Source: Parcubacteria group bacterium (lineage in GTDB: Bacteria; Patescibacteriota; JABMPQ01). Taken from it: a stretch of 45,210 nt of DNA. Position numbers and translations under genes: made by a program. Position 1 is the stretch's first letter, and the number at the start of each line of letters is the position of its first letter. The notes under the pieces were generated by a model. It made no database searches and was not told the origin of the DNA. It was given only the letters and a program-made list of their open reading frames with translations. This document shows positions 1 through 8,012 of this stretch, in pieces. The stretch lies in contig JABMPQ010000008.1 in NCBI GenBank assembly GCA_013202585.1, positions 1 through 45,210 of the forward strand, read 5' to 3'.

Positions 1-1350
1 TATCCCCTGATAGAAAATTTTATCTACGATAATAACATCGGCACTAAGGACTATGAGGATAATGAGCTGATTGCTTATAAGGTTAATGAGCAACAACCAA
101 ATGATTGTTTTCTGAAACTAGACTCGGGCTGGGGAAAGCTCAAAACAACTCCCACCCGTAAATGGCGGCACCTGACTGAGCAAGCTTCACTTAAAATTAT
201 CAACCCAACTGATGATGTCCGAAAATTGAAAATTGAGCTAAATATAAAAGCCAATAACAAAGATAATCCAGCAAATTTCACTCTTTACCTTAACGATGAA
301 CAATTAAATTCGTATACTATTGGACCACACGAAACTACTCTAGTGTTGTATCTAGATGATGTTCAGCCAGGCGAAAATGTTCTAAATTTTTCAGTTTCAG
401 ATAACAACGACGAACTTGCCTCTAAAAATGATGTTATAATTTCCCAGATAAAATACCAAAACATAACTGACGGCAGGCAATCAGCTCTAGTGGATATTAT
501 CGCCCAAGATGAGGATGACTTCACTATCGCAGAGATACCTTTTCTTGATACCTATCGCCTGGCTGATAAAACGGACACTCCTCATCTAGCCGATAAAAAA
601 ATTATCTCTGCTCAGGATCTGATAATCGAATCGGATACGGCAAGCAAGATAAGTAGCCTGACTGATTATCAAAGCAATAATGTTTTCTATTATCATAAAT
701 ACCCAATTCTAAAAGATACTTACCGCGACAGTGACGATTCCTATAGATACCATGACATCTACACTCGTAACTACTACCATAAATACTTGATGAGCAGGGT
801 ATTAAACTATCATAGAATCAAGTACTTGATCATCAGAAAAGATTTATTGGACACGGAAAAAGCGGCGAAGATTGTGAGCTATTGGCAGGAAAACGATAAT
901 TTGGAGACTGTTTATGAAGACCAGCAGAATCTACTTTTAAAGCACGTGAATTTTTCCTCAAATAAAAGTGGGGCAATTATTCCTGTGCTTGTTACCGATA
1001 ATTGGGGTGGAACCTCATCAGCTAGTGATAATAAAAATTATTTCCGTCAACCTTTTAGTAATTCTATTATCGAAATAAAAAATCTTACTGAAGAGGAAAC
1101 GGAAGTGTCCTTGAAATTCAGAACTTTTTCTTGTCTGAAAGGTAAGCAAAGAACTCTAAAACTATCTCTTGATGATACGGAGAGAGGCGAGTATCTTATT
1201 ACTAAAAGCCATACCAAAATAAATGAAAAGATTAGGCTTAAACCAGGATCCAATTACGTTAAGCTAGACATCTATGATGAACAGGGAGAATTGATGACCG
1301 CTGACAACAAAAACTGCACCATCAATTTAATCGACCTGGAAATAGAATAA
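1..1350 (+). CDS. C-terminal part of a large membrane glycosyltransferase-like protein (5' truncated)
   Basis: The reading frame is open from base 1, so the gene starts before the window; a TTG at 226 is an internal codon, not a start. The visible 449 residues are soluble and contain no membrane segment. They hold a beta-rich stretch with the pattern LDSGWGKLKTTPTRKW followed by SLKIINP, then IAEIPFLDTY, then YYHKYPIL and IKYLIIRKDLL. This order resembles the extracytoplasmic C-terminal domain of bacterial GT-C/PMT-like or YfhO-like membrane proteins, in which a sugar-recognition or jelly-roll-like domain follows many transmembrane helices. That assignment comes from pattern memory and is uncertain. 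The stop codon abuts the start of the flippase at 1351, so the gene leads a polysaccharide operon. Its likely role is transfer of a lipid-linked sugar on the outer face of the membrane. Confidence 0.6.
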   Translation, partial: YPLIENFIYDNNIGTKDYEDNELIAYKVNEQQPNDCFLKLDSGWGKLKTTPTRKWRHLTEQASLKIINPTDDVRKLKIELNIKANNKDNPANFTLYLNDEQLNSYTIGPHETTLVLYLDDVQPGENVLNFSVSDNNDELASKNDVIISQIKYQNITDGRQSALVDIIAQDEDDFTIAEIPFLDTYRLADKTDTPHLADKKIISAQDLIIESDTASKISSLTDYQSNNVFYYHKYPILKDTYRDSDDSYRYHDIYTRNYYHKYLMSRVLNYHRIKYLIIRKDLLDTEKAAKIVSYWQENDNLETVYEDQQNLLLKHVNFSSNKSGAIIPVLVTDNWGGTSSASDNKNYFRQPFSNSIIEIKNLTEEETEVSLKFRTFSCLKGKQRTLKLSLDDTERGEYLITKSHTKINEKIRLKPGSNYVKLDIYDEQGELMTADNKNCTINLIDLEIE

Positions 1351-2775
1351 ATGAATATCGCTAATTCCGCTATTATCAAAATATTCAGAAATACTGCTTG
1401 GCTAATCTCGGCTGAGATAGTTAACAAGGGATTGTTGTTTTTTCTTACTATCCTAACTGCTCGCTATCTCGGTGCTGATGGTTACGGTAAATTTTCTTTT
1501 GCCATTAGTTTCGTTACTATTTTTGGCGTTCTCATCGACTTCGGTCTTAATATTCTGACTATCAGAGAGGTGTCTAAAAACAAAGGGGAGGCTTCTCGCT
1601 ACCTCGGCAGTATTACTCTGATTCGTATTATTCTGACCGTCATAACTGCCTTGATTGTTGGGGTAACATTACTATTCATTGATAAAGAAACAGTTGTTTA
1701 TCAGCTAGTGCTTGTTTTACTCCTCTTCATCGTATTAACTAAATTTAACGAATTGTTTCAGGGGATTTTCCGCGCTTACGAGATAATGAAGTTTGAAGCT
1801 GCTGCCAAAATTATTCAGGGAATAGTACTTTTTGCCGTTACTATGATTTTTATCTGGCAACGGATGCCACTACTATATTTTGCTTATGCTTATGTGGCTG
1901 GAGCTGGTGTTACCACTTTGTACAATGTACTTTCAATTCGCAGTCGCTTTGCTAGATTCTCTTTTAAAATCGACCTTACTTTCTGGAAGAAAACTTTGCG
2001 CGAAGCCTGGCCGTTTGCCCTCAGCTATGCTTTTATTAGTATTTATTACCACCTGGACAGTATAATATTGGCTTTTATTCACTCCGACCAGGAGGTGGGA
2101 TGGTATAATGCTGCCTATAAGCCCATTATATTCCTCATAGCGGTGCGTAATCTCTATTTAGGGGCTATTTACCCTAGTTTGGCTAAATACTATCCTAAAG
2201 CCACTGACAAAATTAAAGAGATATTTATTATTAACGAAAAACTAGCTATCATCATCGGTGCTGGAATAGCAGCTGGGGGAGTGGTGTTAGGACCAAAGAT
2301 TATCGATTTATTGTATGGGCCAGCTTACCAAAATAGTGCGATTGCTTTTCAAATATTATCACTAGGAGCAGCTGTTATTTTCTTCGACCTGTTATTCCCT
2401 AGCTTCCTCAATGCTATCGGCCGCCAGAAACTATACATGAAAGTAGTGATGGTGGGAGCCATAATTAATGTAATATTCAATTTCCTCTTAATACCAAAAT
2501 TTCACTTAATAGGAGCAGGTATAGCCACAGTTTTGGCTGAAATAGTCGTTTTTGCTTTAGCCTATTATTTTACCAATAAAATTATTAGGATTAAGATTGC
2601 TAAATTATTCATTAAGCCCGCAATAGCCGCTTTTCTGATGGGTGTATTTATATTTTTGCTGTCTAGTTACTTGCATGTGCTATTGTTGACTTTGCTTGGT
2701 TTTGTTGTATATTTAGGGCTATTGTTTGTTCTGCGAGCTATTCCTAGAGACTTTATAAAAAAATTACAAGTATGA
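1351..2775 (+). CDS. Wzx-type polysaccharide flippase (MATE/MVF superfamily)
   Basis: This 474-residue protein is very hydrophobic, with about 12-14 predicted membrane helices, as expected for Wzx/RfbX polysaccharide transporters. Near the N-terminus the pattern LTARYLGADGYGKFSFAISF matches the start of the polysaccharide biosynthesis protein family (PF01943/PF13440). Such proteins move undecaprenyl-pyrophosphate-linked repeat units from the cytoplasmic to the outer leaflet. The ATG directly follows the preceding stop codon. The 3' end overlaps the next gene by ATGA, which suggests translational coupling. It is the first of two flippases in the window; the other, at 14102-15571, is in a separate operon on the other strand, so two different lipid-linked substrates may be exported. 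Confidence 0.9.
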   Translation: MNIANSAIIKIFRNTAWLISAEIVNKGLLFFLTILTARYLGADGYGKFSFAISFVTIFGVLIDFGLNILTIREVSKNKGEASRYLGSITLIRIILTVITALIVGVTLLFIDKETVVYQLVLVLLLFIVLTKFNELFQGIFRAYEIMKFEAAAKIIQGIVLFAVTMIFIWQRMPLLYFAYAYVAGAGVTTLYNVLSIRSRFARFSFKIDLTFWKKTLREAWPFALSYAFISIYYHLDSIILAFIHSDQEVGWYNAAYKPIIFLIAVRNLYLGAIYPSLAKYYPKATDKIKEIFIINEKLAIIIGAGIAAGGVVLGPKIIDLLYGPAYQNSAIAFQILSLGAAVIFFDLLFPSFLNAIGRQKLYMKVVMVGAIINVIFNFLLIPKFHLIGAGIATVLAEIVVFALAYYFTNKIIRIKIAKLFIKPAIAAFLMGVFIFLLSSYLHVLLLTLLGFVVYLGLLFVLRAIPRDFIKKLQV

Positions 2776-4271
2776 AAGCAATAATTTTAGCAGCGGGGAT
2801 GGGCACCCGATTAAGACCTCTTACTGATGTAATTCCAAAAACATTAGTGCCTGTAGCAAACAAGTCTATTTTGGGTCACCAAATAGAAAGTTTGGCCAAT
2901 AATGGCGTTCAGACCATAGTTATCTGTGCTGGCTACAAACACGAGGAAATAATCAACTTTTGCCGGAAAAACTATCCTAAACTAGACATCAGATTTGTTA
3001 TCAACAAAGATTACGAGACTACAAATAATATGTACTCGCTTTATCTTACTCGGAAATATTTAACTGGTGATGTCTTTTTAATGAACGCCGACGTTGTTTT
3101 TGATGAGAATGTCATTTCTGGAATGATAAGTATGAATAATTCAGTTGTTGCTACTGAAGTTGGTACCCATAATATCGAATCGATGAAAATTACAGCCAAC
3201 AGCAACAATATAATTACTAATATCTCAAAAGGGATTAGTAAAAAATCAGCTCATGGTTGTTCTATTGATGTTTACAAATTTGCCAAAAATGACGTCTTGA
3301 CAATAAAGAATAGATTAATTGAGATAATCGAACGTAAAAAGGATCTGAACCAATGGACAGAGGTAATGCTACAAAAACTATTTAAAGAAAAGAAAATTAA
3401 AGCCACTCCTTACGATATAGGTGATAGTAGATGGTTTGAAATCGATAATTTTAATGACCTAAATAAAGCTGAAAGCATCTTCAATAACAATCTAAACATT
3501 ATTGCAAAAAGGAAAATATTTTTTATTGATGGGGACGGAACCTTAACTTTAGGTAGTAAAATAATGAAGGGTGCTGATAAATTAATAGAGAAGTTAAAGG
3601 CTAAAAAATATTTATTCTATATTTTAACTAACAATTCTTCCAAAACTAGAAAAGAACATTATCAGAAATTTGTATCTGCTGGCTTAAAGATAAAACAAAG
3701 CGATATTATTATTTCCAGTGATAGTTTGATAAATTACCTTATTCAAAAAAAAATCAAAAACATCCACTTAATAGCTAGTAAAAAAATAACTAATTATTTT
3801 AAGAAGCACGGCTTTAAAGTAAATAGCTCAAATCCCAAAGCAGTGGTATTAACATACGACACCGAGATTAACTACGACAAATTAGTCAAAGCAACTGACT
3901 TAATAAATAAAGAATTGCCGTATTTTGCCACTCACATTGACAACCTATGTCCTACTGAAACCGGTTATGTTCCTGATATAGGTACTTTTATTGAAGTATT
4001 GAAAATGTCTACTGGCCGTCGTCCCGATCGAACCTTTGGCAAACCCGCCAAGGATATGATAAAGCCATATTTAAAAAAACATGGCTTAAAATATTCTGAT
4101 AGTGTAGTTATTGGAGACCGACTCTATACGGACATAAAAATGGGAGCCAATTCTGCCTTAATGACAGTTCTCACGCTCTCTGGCGAAACGAAAAGAGAAG
4201 ATTTAATTAATAGTAAGATATTATCTGATATTACAATTAGAAATGTGTCTGATTTGGTAAAGTTTTTATAA
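2772..4271 (+). CDS. Fused LicC-like nucleotidyltransferase and HAD phosphatase
   Basis: This 499-residue protein has two catalytic domains. Residues 1-240 are a sugar/polyol-phosphate nucleotidyltransferase: LAAGMGTRLRPLTD at 7-20, the PKTLVPV lysine at 23, NNMYSLYL at 85-92 and the metal-binding NAD at 105-107. NNxYSLYL is typical of LicC-type phosphocholine cytidylyltransferases and relatives. Residues 248-499 are a HAD hydrolase of the NagD-like class: DGDGT at 253-257, LTNNSS as the second motif and GDRLYTDIKMG as the last. Following genes encode a glycerol-3-phosphate dehydrogenase and a CDP-glycerol glycerophosphotransferase-like protein, so the likely product is CDP-glycerol or a related CDP-polyol; this is inference. 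The HAD half could make the alcohol precursor or remove a wrong phosphate. The start overlaps the flippase stop (ATGA). CDP-choline-type chemistry is an alternative. Confidence 0.85.
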   Translation: MKAIILAAGMGTRLRPLTDVIPKTLVPVANKSILGHQIESLANNGVQTIVICAGYKHEEIINFCRKNYPKLDIRFVINKDYETTNNMYSLYLTRKYLTGDVFLMNADVVFDENVISGMISMNNSVVATEVGTHNIESMKITANSNNIITNISKGISKKSAHGCSIDVYKFAKNDVLTIKNRLIEIIERKKDLNQWTEVMLQKLFKEKKIKATPYDIGDSRWFEIDNFNDLNKAESIFNNNLNIIAKRKIFFIDGDGTLTLGSKIMKGADKLIEKLKAKKYLFYILTNNSSKTRKEHYQKFVSAGLKIKQSDIIISSDSLINYLIQKKIKNIHLIASKKITNYFKKHGFKVNSSNPKAVVLTYDTEINYDKLVKATDLINKELPYFATHIDNLCPTETGYVPDIGTFIEVLKMSTGRRPDRTFGKPAKDMIKPYLKKHGLKYSDSVVIGDRLYTDIKMGANSALMTVLTLSGETKREDLINSKILSDITIRNVSDLVKFL

Positions 4272-4280
4272 AAATTAATA

Positions 4281-5315
4281 ATGACTGCTAACTCTAAACT
4301 AAAAGTCTCCGTCTGCGGTCTCGGTAATTTTGGTTTTGCTATTATTAAACATCTTTCAGAAAATGCTGAGTGGGTTGGTTTTAATTTGTACGGTTGCGAT
4401 CAAGATAAAAAACTTTTAGAAAATTTACGAACTAAACATCAGCATCTCATCCACCATCCAGAGACAAAGATCAATAATGATGTCATTTTCGTTGATAGTC
4501 TGGAAGAATTAATAGCAGGAGCTGATGTTCTGATTTTGGCTGTTACTTCGACGGCTATCAAAGAAGTAATCAGGGCGGTAAAACCTCACATTAACAAAAA
4601 ACTGATCATTCTTAATACGGCTAAGGCTTTGGACAATAGTACGGGAAAAAGATACTCTGAAATAATTACTGAAGAGTTGGTTGATTTAGAATATCCTTGG
4701 ACGTTTGCCACTCTGGCCGGCGGCACCATTGCTAGTGACTTATTCAAAAGCGAACCGCTCGGTATCGACATTGCCTCTAAGGATGAAAAATCTTTGTCTT
4801 TATTGAGTGATATTTTTACCTCTGACAACTTAAACGTCTATACCACCACTGATTTGAAGGGGGTTGAATACGCAGCTGCTTTTAAAAACGCCATCGCCAT
4901 TTTAGCCGGCATTGTTAAAGGGTTAGGTTTTTCTTACGGCTCAGAAACACATTTAATCTCCCGGACGGCCGGTGAAGTAGAGGATTTAGCCCTTAGCTTA
5001 GGCGCTAAACCAGAGACCTTTGCCGTCAAAAGTCAATGCTGGGGTAATGACATGATAATGAGCTGTACTGGCAACACCCGTAACCGGGAATTCGGCATTC
5101 TACTGGGGCAAGGTCTCAGTATCGAGCAAGCTGCTAAGAAGATGAAAGAAGAAAACAAAACCGTCGAGGGAATAAACACGCTGCAAGCGATAAAAAAAGT
5201 AATCGGGGATGACTCGAGTAAATACCCTCTACTCTATAACCTGCACGAAATCGTTTATAATAATCAGGATCCGCGCCAAACCCTGCTTGATTTATTACGC
5301 AGTAATACAATCTAG
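4281..5315 (+). CDS. gpsA: NAD(P)-dependent glycerol-3-phosphate dehydrogenase
   Basis: This 344-residue protein matches GpsA in length and layout. The N-terminal Rossmann motif is VCGLGNFG at 11-18. The C-terminal catalytic helix region is DLKGVEYAAAFKNAIAI at about 191-207, with Lys202 in the place of the conserved catalytic lysine. SCTGNTRNREFG matches the substrate-phosphate-binding T(C/S)xGxxxRNxxFG segment. The enzyme interconverts dihydroxyacetone phosphate and sn-glycerol 3-phosphate. Here it would supply glycerol phosphate to the fused nucleotidyltransferase before it and the glycerophosphotransferase after it. The usual GPSFA motif is replaced by GGTIA at about 147-151, so the substrate may differ slightly. 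The next gene begins with a GTG that overlaps the TAG stop by one base. It may also serve phospholipid synthesis. Confidence 0.88.
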   Translation: MTANSKLKVSVCGLGNFGFAIIKHLSENAEWVGFNLYGCDQDKKLLENLRTKHQHLIHHPETKINNDVIFVDSLEELIAGADVLILAVTSTAIKEVIRAVKPHINKKLIILNTAKALDNSTGKRYSEIITEELVDLEYPWTFATLAGGTIASDLFKSEPLGIDIASKDEKSLSLLSDIFTSDNLNVYTTTDLKGVEYAAAFKNAIAILAGIVKGLGFSYGSETHLISRTAGEVEDLALSLGAKPETFAVKSQCWGNDMIMSCTGNTRNREFGILLGQGLSIEQAAKKMKEENKTVEGINTLQAIKKVIGDDSSKYPLLYNLHEIVYNNQDPRQTLLDLLRSNTI

Positions 5316-6547
5316 TGGAAAAGAATAGTTGGTTGGACAATTCGAAATGGTTGGGACGTTCCCTTAGTAGACTATCTCTTCATTTAGTCTATTTTTTGTC
5401 TTGGCTAGCCCCGCGAGATGAAAAAACGATTGTCTGTGGCAGCGGTGATGGCGAAAGATTTGCTGACAATGCTAAATATTTCTTTTTACATTTAGCTAAT
5501 AATAAAAAGGGTGAGGTGCGAGCGATCTGGATCTCTAAAAATAAAAACATTGTTCGGAAACTTCAAGATAGAAAATACGAAGCTTACCGTCCCTGGTCGT
5601 GGCAGGGCATAAAAAGCCTGCTTAAGGCTAAACACTTTGTCACTGATGCCTTCTCTGACGCTACTAATTATTGGCTTTCCGGGGGTGCTAAAAAGATAAA
5701 TCTCTGGCACGGCATACCATTGAAAAAAATTAGCTACGATGCCAAGCGCGGGCAGGGGAGTCAATATTTTAATGCCCGCGGAATAAAAAAAATACTCTAC
5801 TATCTCGGCATGCCCTGGCTCTACGAAAAAAATGATTGTTATCCTATTTCATCTGAATTTTGGCGGAAATATTTTTCCTCAGCCTTTCAAGCTCCAAAAA
5901 ACAAATTTATCATTACTGGCCATCCTCGTCATGACATATTTTTTAAAGAATTCGCTAATTGTGATGTCGGCTCCAGTCAATCAGCTTACGAGCAAGTTAA
6001 GAGTTTGAAAAAAAATAACAAGCTAATATTTTATCTGCCCACTTATCGTGATAACGGCGCCAACCCTTTCGAAGCTAGTAATTTTGATTTTGCTGCTTTG
6101 AATTCATTCTTAGAGCAAAACCAGGCCGTTTTTATCTCTAAATTACACCGTTTATCTAAATCAAAATCCTCAAAACAAGCCAACTATTCACGAATCATTA
6201 ATCTGCCTTTCGAAACAGACGTTTATCATATTTTGGCTCAGATCGATGTCCTAGTTACTGACTACTCCTCAATTTATTTTGATTTTCTTTTACTCGACAA
6301 GCCAATGGTTTTCTTCTCTTATGATCTAGAGGAATACATGGCTAATCGTGAACTCTACTTTGATTATAATGAATTTACTCCGGGACCCAAAGCTGACTCC
6401 TTCGATAATCTCTTGGGTTCCCTAAAAGAAATTCTAGGCGGGGAAGATAAATACCAAGCGCAAAGAGAAAAATTACGTGATCTGTGCTTTAAATATCAAG
6501 ATGGGGAAGCGGGGGAAAGGATATATCAAGCAATATTCAAAAAGTGA
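5315..6547 (+). CDS. CDP-glycerol glycerophosphotransferase-like protein (TagB/TagF family)
   Basis: This 410-residue protein carries the hallmarks of the Glyphos_transf family (PF04464): INLWHGIPLKKI, ITGHPRHDIFF, LPTYRDN and, near the C-terminus, DVLVTDYSSIYFDFLLL followed by PMVFFSYDLEEY. Family members such as TagB and TagF transfer glycerol phosphate from CDP-glycerol to a lipid-linked sugar or to a growing poly(glycerol phosphate) chain at the cytoplasmic face. One catalytic domain without an N-terminal extension fits a primase or single-step transferase better than a long polymerase. The start is a GTG overlapping the gpsA stop. The gene ends block A and its stop codon lies one base from the stop of the convergent gene at 6549. 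With the fused nucleotidyltransferase and gpsA it forms a plausible glycerol-phosphate pathway. Confidence 0.88.
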   Translation: MEKNSWLDNSKWLGRSLSRLSLHLVYFLSWLAPRDEKTIVCGSGDGERFADNAKYFFLHLANNKKGEVRAIWISKNKNIVRKLQDRKYEAYRPWSWQGIKSLLKAKHFVTDAFSDATNYWLSGGAKKINLWHGIPLKKISYDAKRGQGSQYFNARGIKKILYYLGMPWLYEKNDCYPISSEFWRKYFSSAFQAPKNKFIITGHPRHDIFFKEFANCDVGSSQSAYEQVKSLKKNNKLIFYLPTYRDNGANPFEASNFDFAALNSFLEQNQAVFISKLHRLSKSKSSKQANYSRIINLPFETDVYHILAQIDVLVTDYSSIYFDFLLLDKPMVFFSYDLEEYMANRELYFDYNEFTPGPKADSFDNLLGSLKEILGGEDKYQAQREKLRDLCFKYQDGEAGERIYQAIFKK

Positions 6548-6548
6548 A

Positions 6549-7724
6549 CTATTTCTTTAATAGTGAGACGTATTCTCTTTCTATCATTTTATAATGCGCA
6601 GCCGGGCTAAAATCCCGACAACGCTGGAAGGCATTTTTACTCATCTCCTCTAAAATTTCAGGATTATCTAGTAGATAGGTAATCTTTTTTGCTAAGTCGG
6701 AATGGCTGTTCGGTGCAAAAAGTAGCCCGCTCTTTTTATCCTCAATTACCTCCGGTATTCCGCCAATGTTACTGCCGATAACTGGTCGACTGCTTGAAAA
6801 AGATTCTAGAATGACTAGGCCAAACATTTCCATATACACACTGGGCAAGATTGTCATGGCGGTCTCATGGTAATAAGCCTCTAATTGCGAGTGATCAATT
6901 TTACCTCTGAAACTGATTTTATCGGTCAAATCTAGTTTTTTTGTCAGAGCAATCAATTTATCTTTTTCGGGACCGTCACCAATTATTTCAAGTTTTGCCT
7001 TGGGATGCTGACGTAACACTAAAGGCATAGCCTTCACTAAAACATCTACCCCCTTATCTTTGCTCAGGCGGCCAACAAACAAAAGATGATGAAAATTAGA
7101 TAGTGGTTGGTGACTTTTACCCTGATTAACAGAAAAATTTGGAATGTAGCTAATATTATTAACTCCTAAACTTTTAGCAAACTCCTTTTTTAAGACAATC
7201 GCTGGACAAATAAATTTATCTACATATCTTCTTAGGCAGAATCGATAACCCGCTGTTTTAAGAAACTTTAAATTATAATACCAACTACTCCACCATTTAC
7301 TTCTCTTGGCCGAATAACAGTGTTTATAAAGACATTTAGTAGAAAATCCATACTTACAGGGTTTTTTATCTTGATAAATAAACCAAGTGCGTGGACAAAG
7401 ATGCCTAAAATCATGCACTGTCATAATCACTGGCACTTTAAGTTTTTTAGCGGCCACGATCGGAGCCGGAGAGAGCGCCCGAGAGAAAGTATTAATATGA
7501 ATCAAATCAGGCTTGAAACTTTTAATAACCTTTTTAGTTTGAAAGTAATATTTTCCACTAAACCATCTACTAAAAAAAGTGCTAAAATCTTCTTTGTGCT
7601 TCGTGCTGCCCCATAATTTAACCTGATGCCCATGCTCCTTAAGTAACTTTACTAAATTAAAAGTATAGGTTTCACTTCCTCCCAAATTTACTTGGATGAA
7701 ATCATTTATTACTAGAATTCTCAT
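6549..7724 (-). CDS. GT4-family glycosyltransferase
   Basis: This 391-residue GT-B enzyme starts with LVINDFIQVNLGGSETY, the glycine-rich N-terminal loop of GT4 enzymes. The second half carries LLFVGRLSKDKGVDVLVKA, then IIGDGPEKDKL and the donor-binding LPSVYMEMFGLVILESFSS, whose ExFGLVxLE core is the usual GT4 EX7E motif. It should transfer a sugar from a nucleotide-sugar donor to a lipid-linked acceptor at the inner membrane face. A Cys-rich patch at about residues 105-140 (CPRTW, CKYGFSTKCLYKHC) resembles a small zinc-binding insertion found in some members of this family. It is the last gene of block B; its ATG overlaps the end of the gene upstream by 23 bases. The sugar cannot be read from the sequence. 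Confidence 0.88.
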   Translation of the reverse strand: MRILVINDFIQVNLGGSETYTFNLVKLLKEHGHQVKLWGSTKHKEDFSTFFSRWFSGKYYFQTKKVIKSFKPDLIHINTFSRALSPAPIVAAKKLKVPVIMTVHDFRHLCPRTWFIYQDKKPCKYGFSTKCLYKHCYSAKRSKWWSSWYYNLKFLKTAGYRFCLRRYVDKFICPAIVLKKEFAKSLGVNNISYIPNFSVNQGKSHQPLSNFHHLLFVGRLSKDKGVDVLVKAMPLVLRQHPKAKLEIIGDGPEKDKLIALTKKLDLTDKISFRGKIDHSQLEAYYHETAMTILPSVYMEMFGLVILESFSSSRPVIGSNIGGIPEVIEDKKSGLLFAPNSHSDLAKKITYLLDNPEILEEMSKNAFQRCRDFSPAAHYKMIEREYVSLLKK

Positions 7725-8004
7725 CTTTCTTTTTGTTTTTAAAATGATTTAGCAAGAGATATGCTAATCCCACCGTGATCAATAGTAATATTACCAAAAC
7801 AACACTAACAATATTTATCGCTACTCCCAATAAATTAGCATAAAACATTACTGTCGGTATCAAAACTAGAGAAATAGTTGCTGCTAGAGCTGATCTGGCC
7901 ACCAATCCTACTCGTGGGAAAAATATGTAGGAATAAACAAGGCCGGGAATAATTAATAATCCCAACCCGCCAACAACTTGTAAAATACTCAATATTAAAC
8001 TCAT
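7702..8004 (-). CDS. Small membrane protein, DUF1616-like
   Basis: This 100-residue protein has about three hydrophobic segments (residues 1-30, 35-60 and 62-86) and a charged tail rich in Lys, Asp and Asn. LLIIPGLVYSYIFFPR followed by a second helix ending in LVLIPTVMFYANLLG resembles the N-terminal part of DUF1616 membrane proteins, which are often encoded beside glycosyltransferases. The function is unknown. It sits between a large multi-spanning protein and a GT4 gene and overlaps the latter by 23 bases, so the genes are probably cotranslated. A role as an accessory subunit of the neighbouring membrane transferase is possible but unproven. Confidence 0.6.
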   Translation of the reverse strand: MSLILSILQVVGGLGLLIIPGLVYSYIFFPRVGLVARSALAATISLVLIPTVMFYANLLGVAINIVSVVLVILLLITVGLAYLLLNHFKNKKKDENSSNK

Positions 8005-8012
8005 AAATTTAA

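Noticed and set aside
226-1350. TTG at 226 as start of the first gene
   Set aside because: The frame is open to base 1 and the coding pattern continues upstream, so the gene is cut by the window edge.
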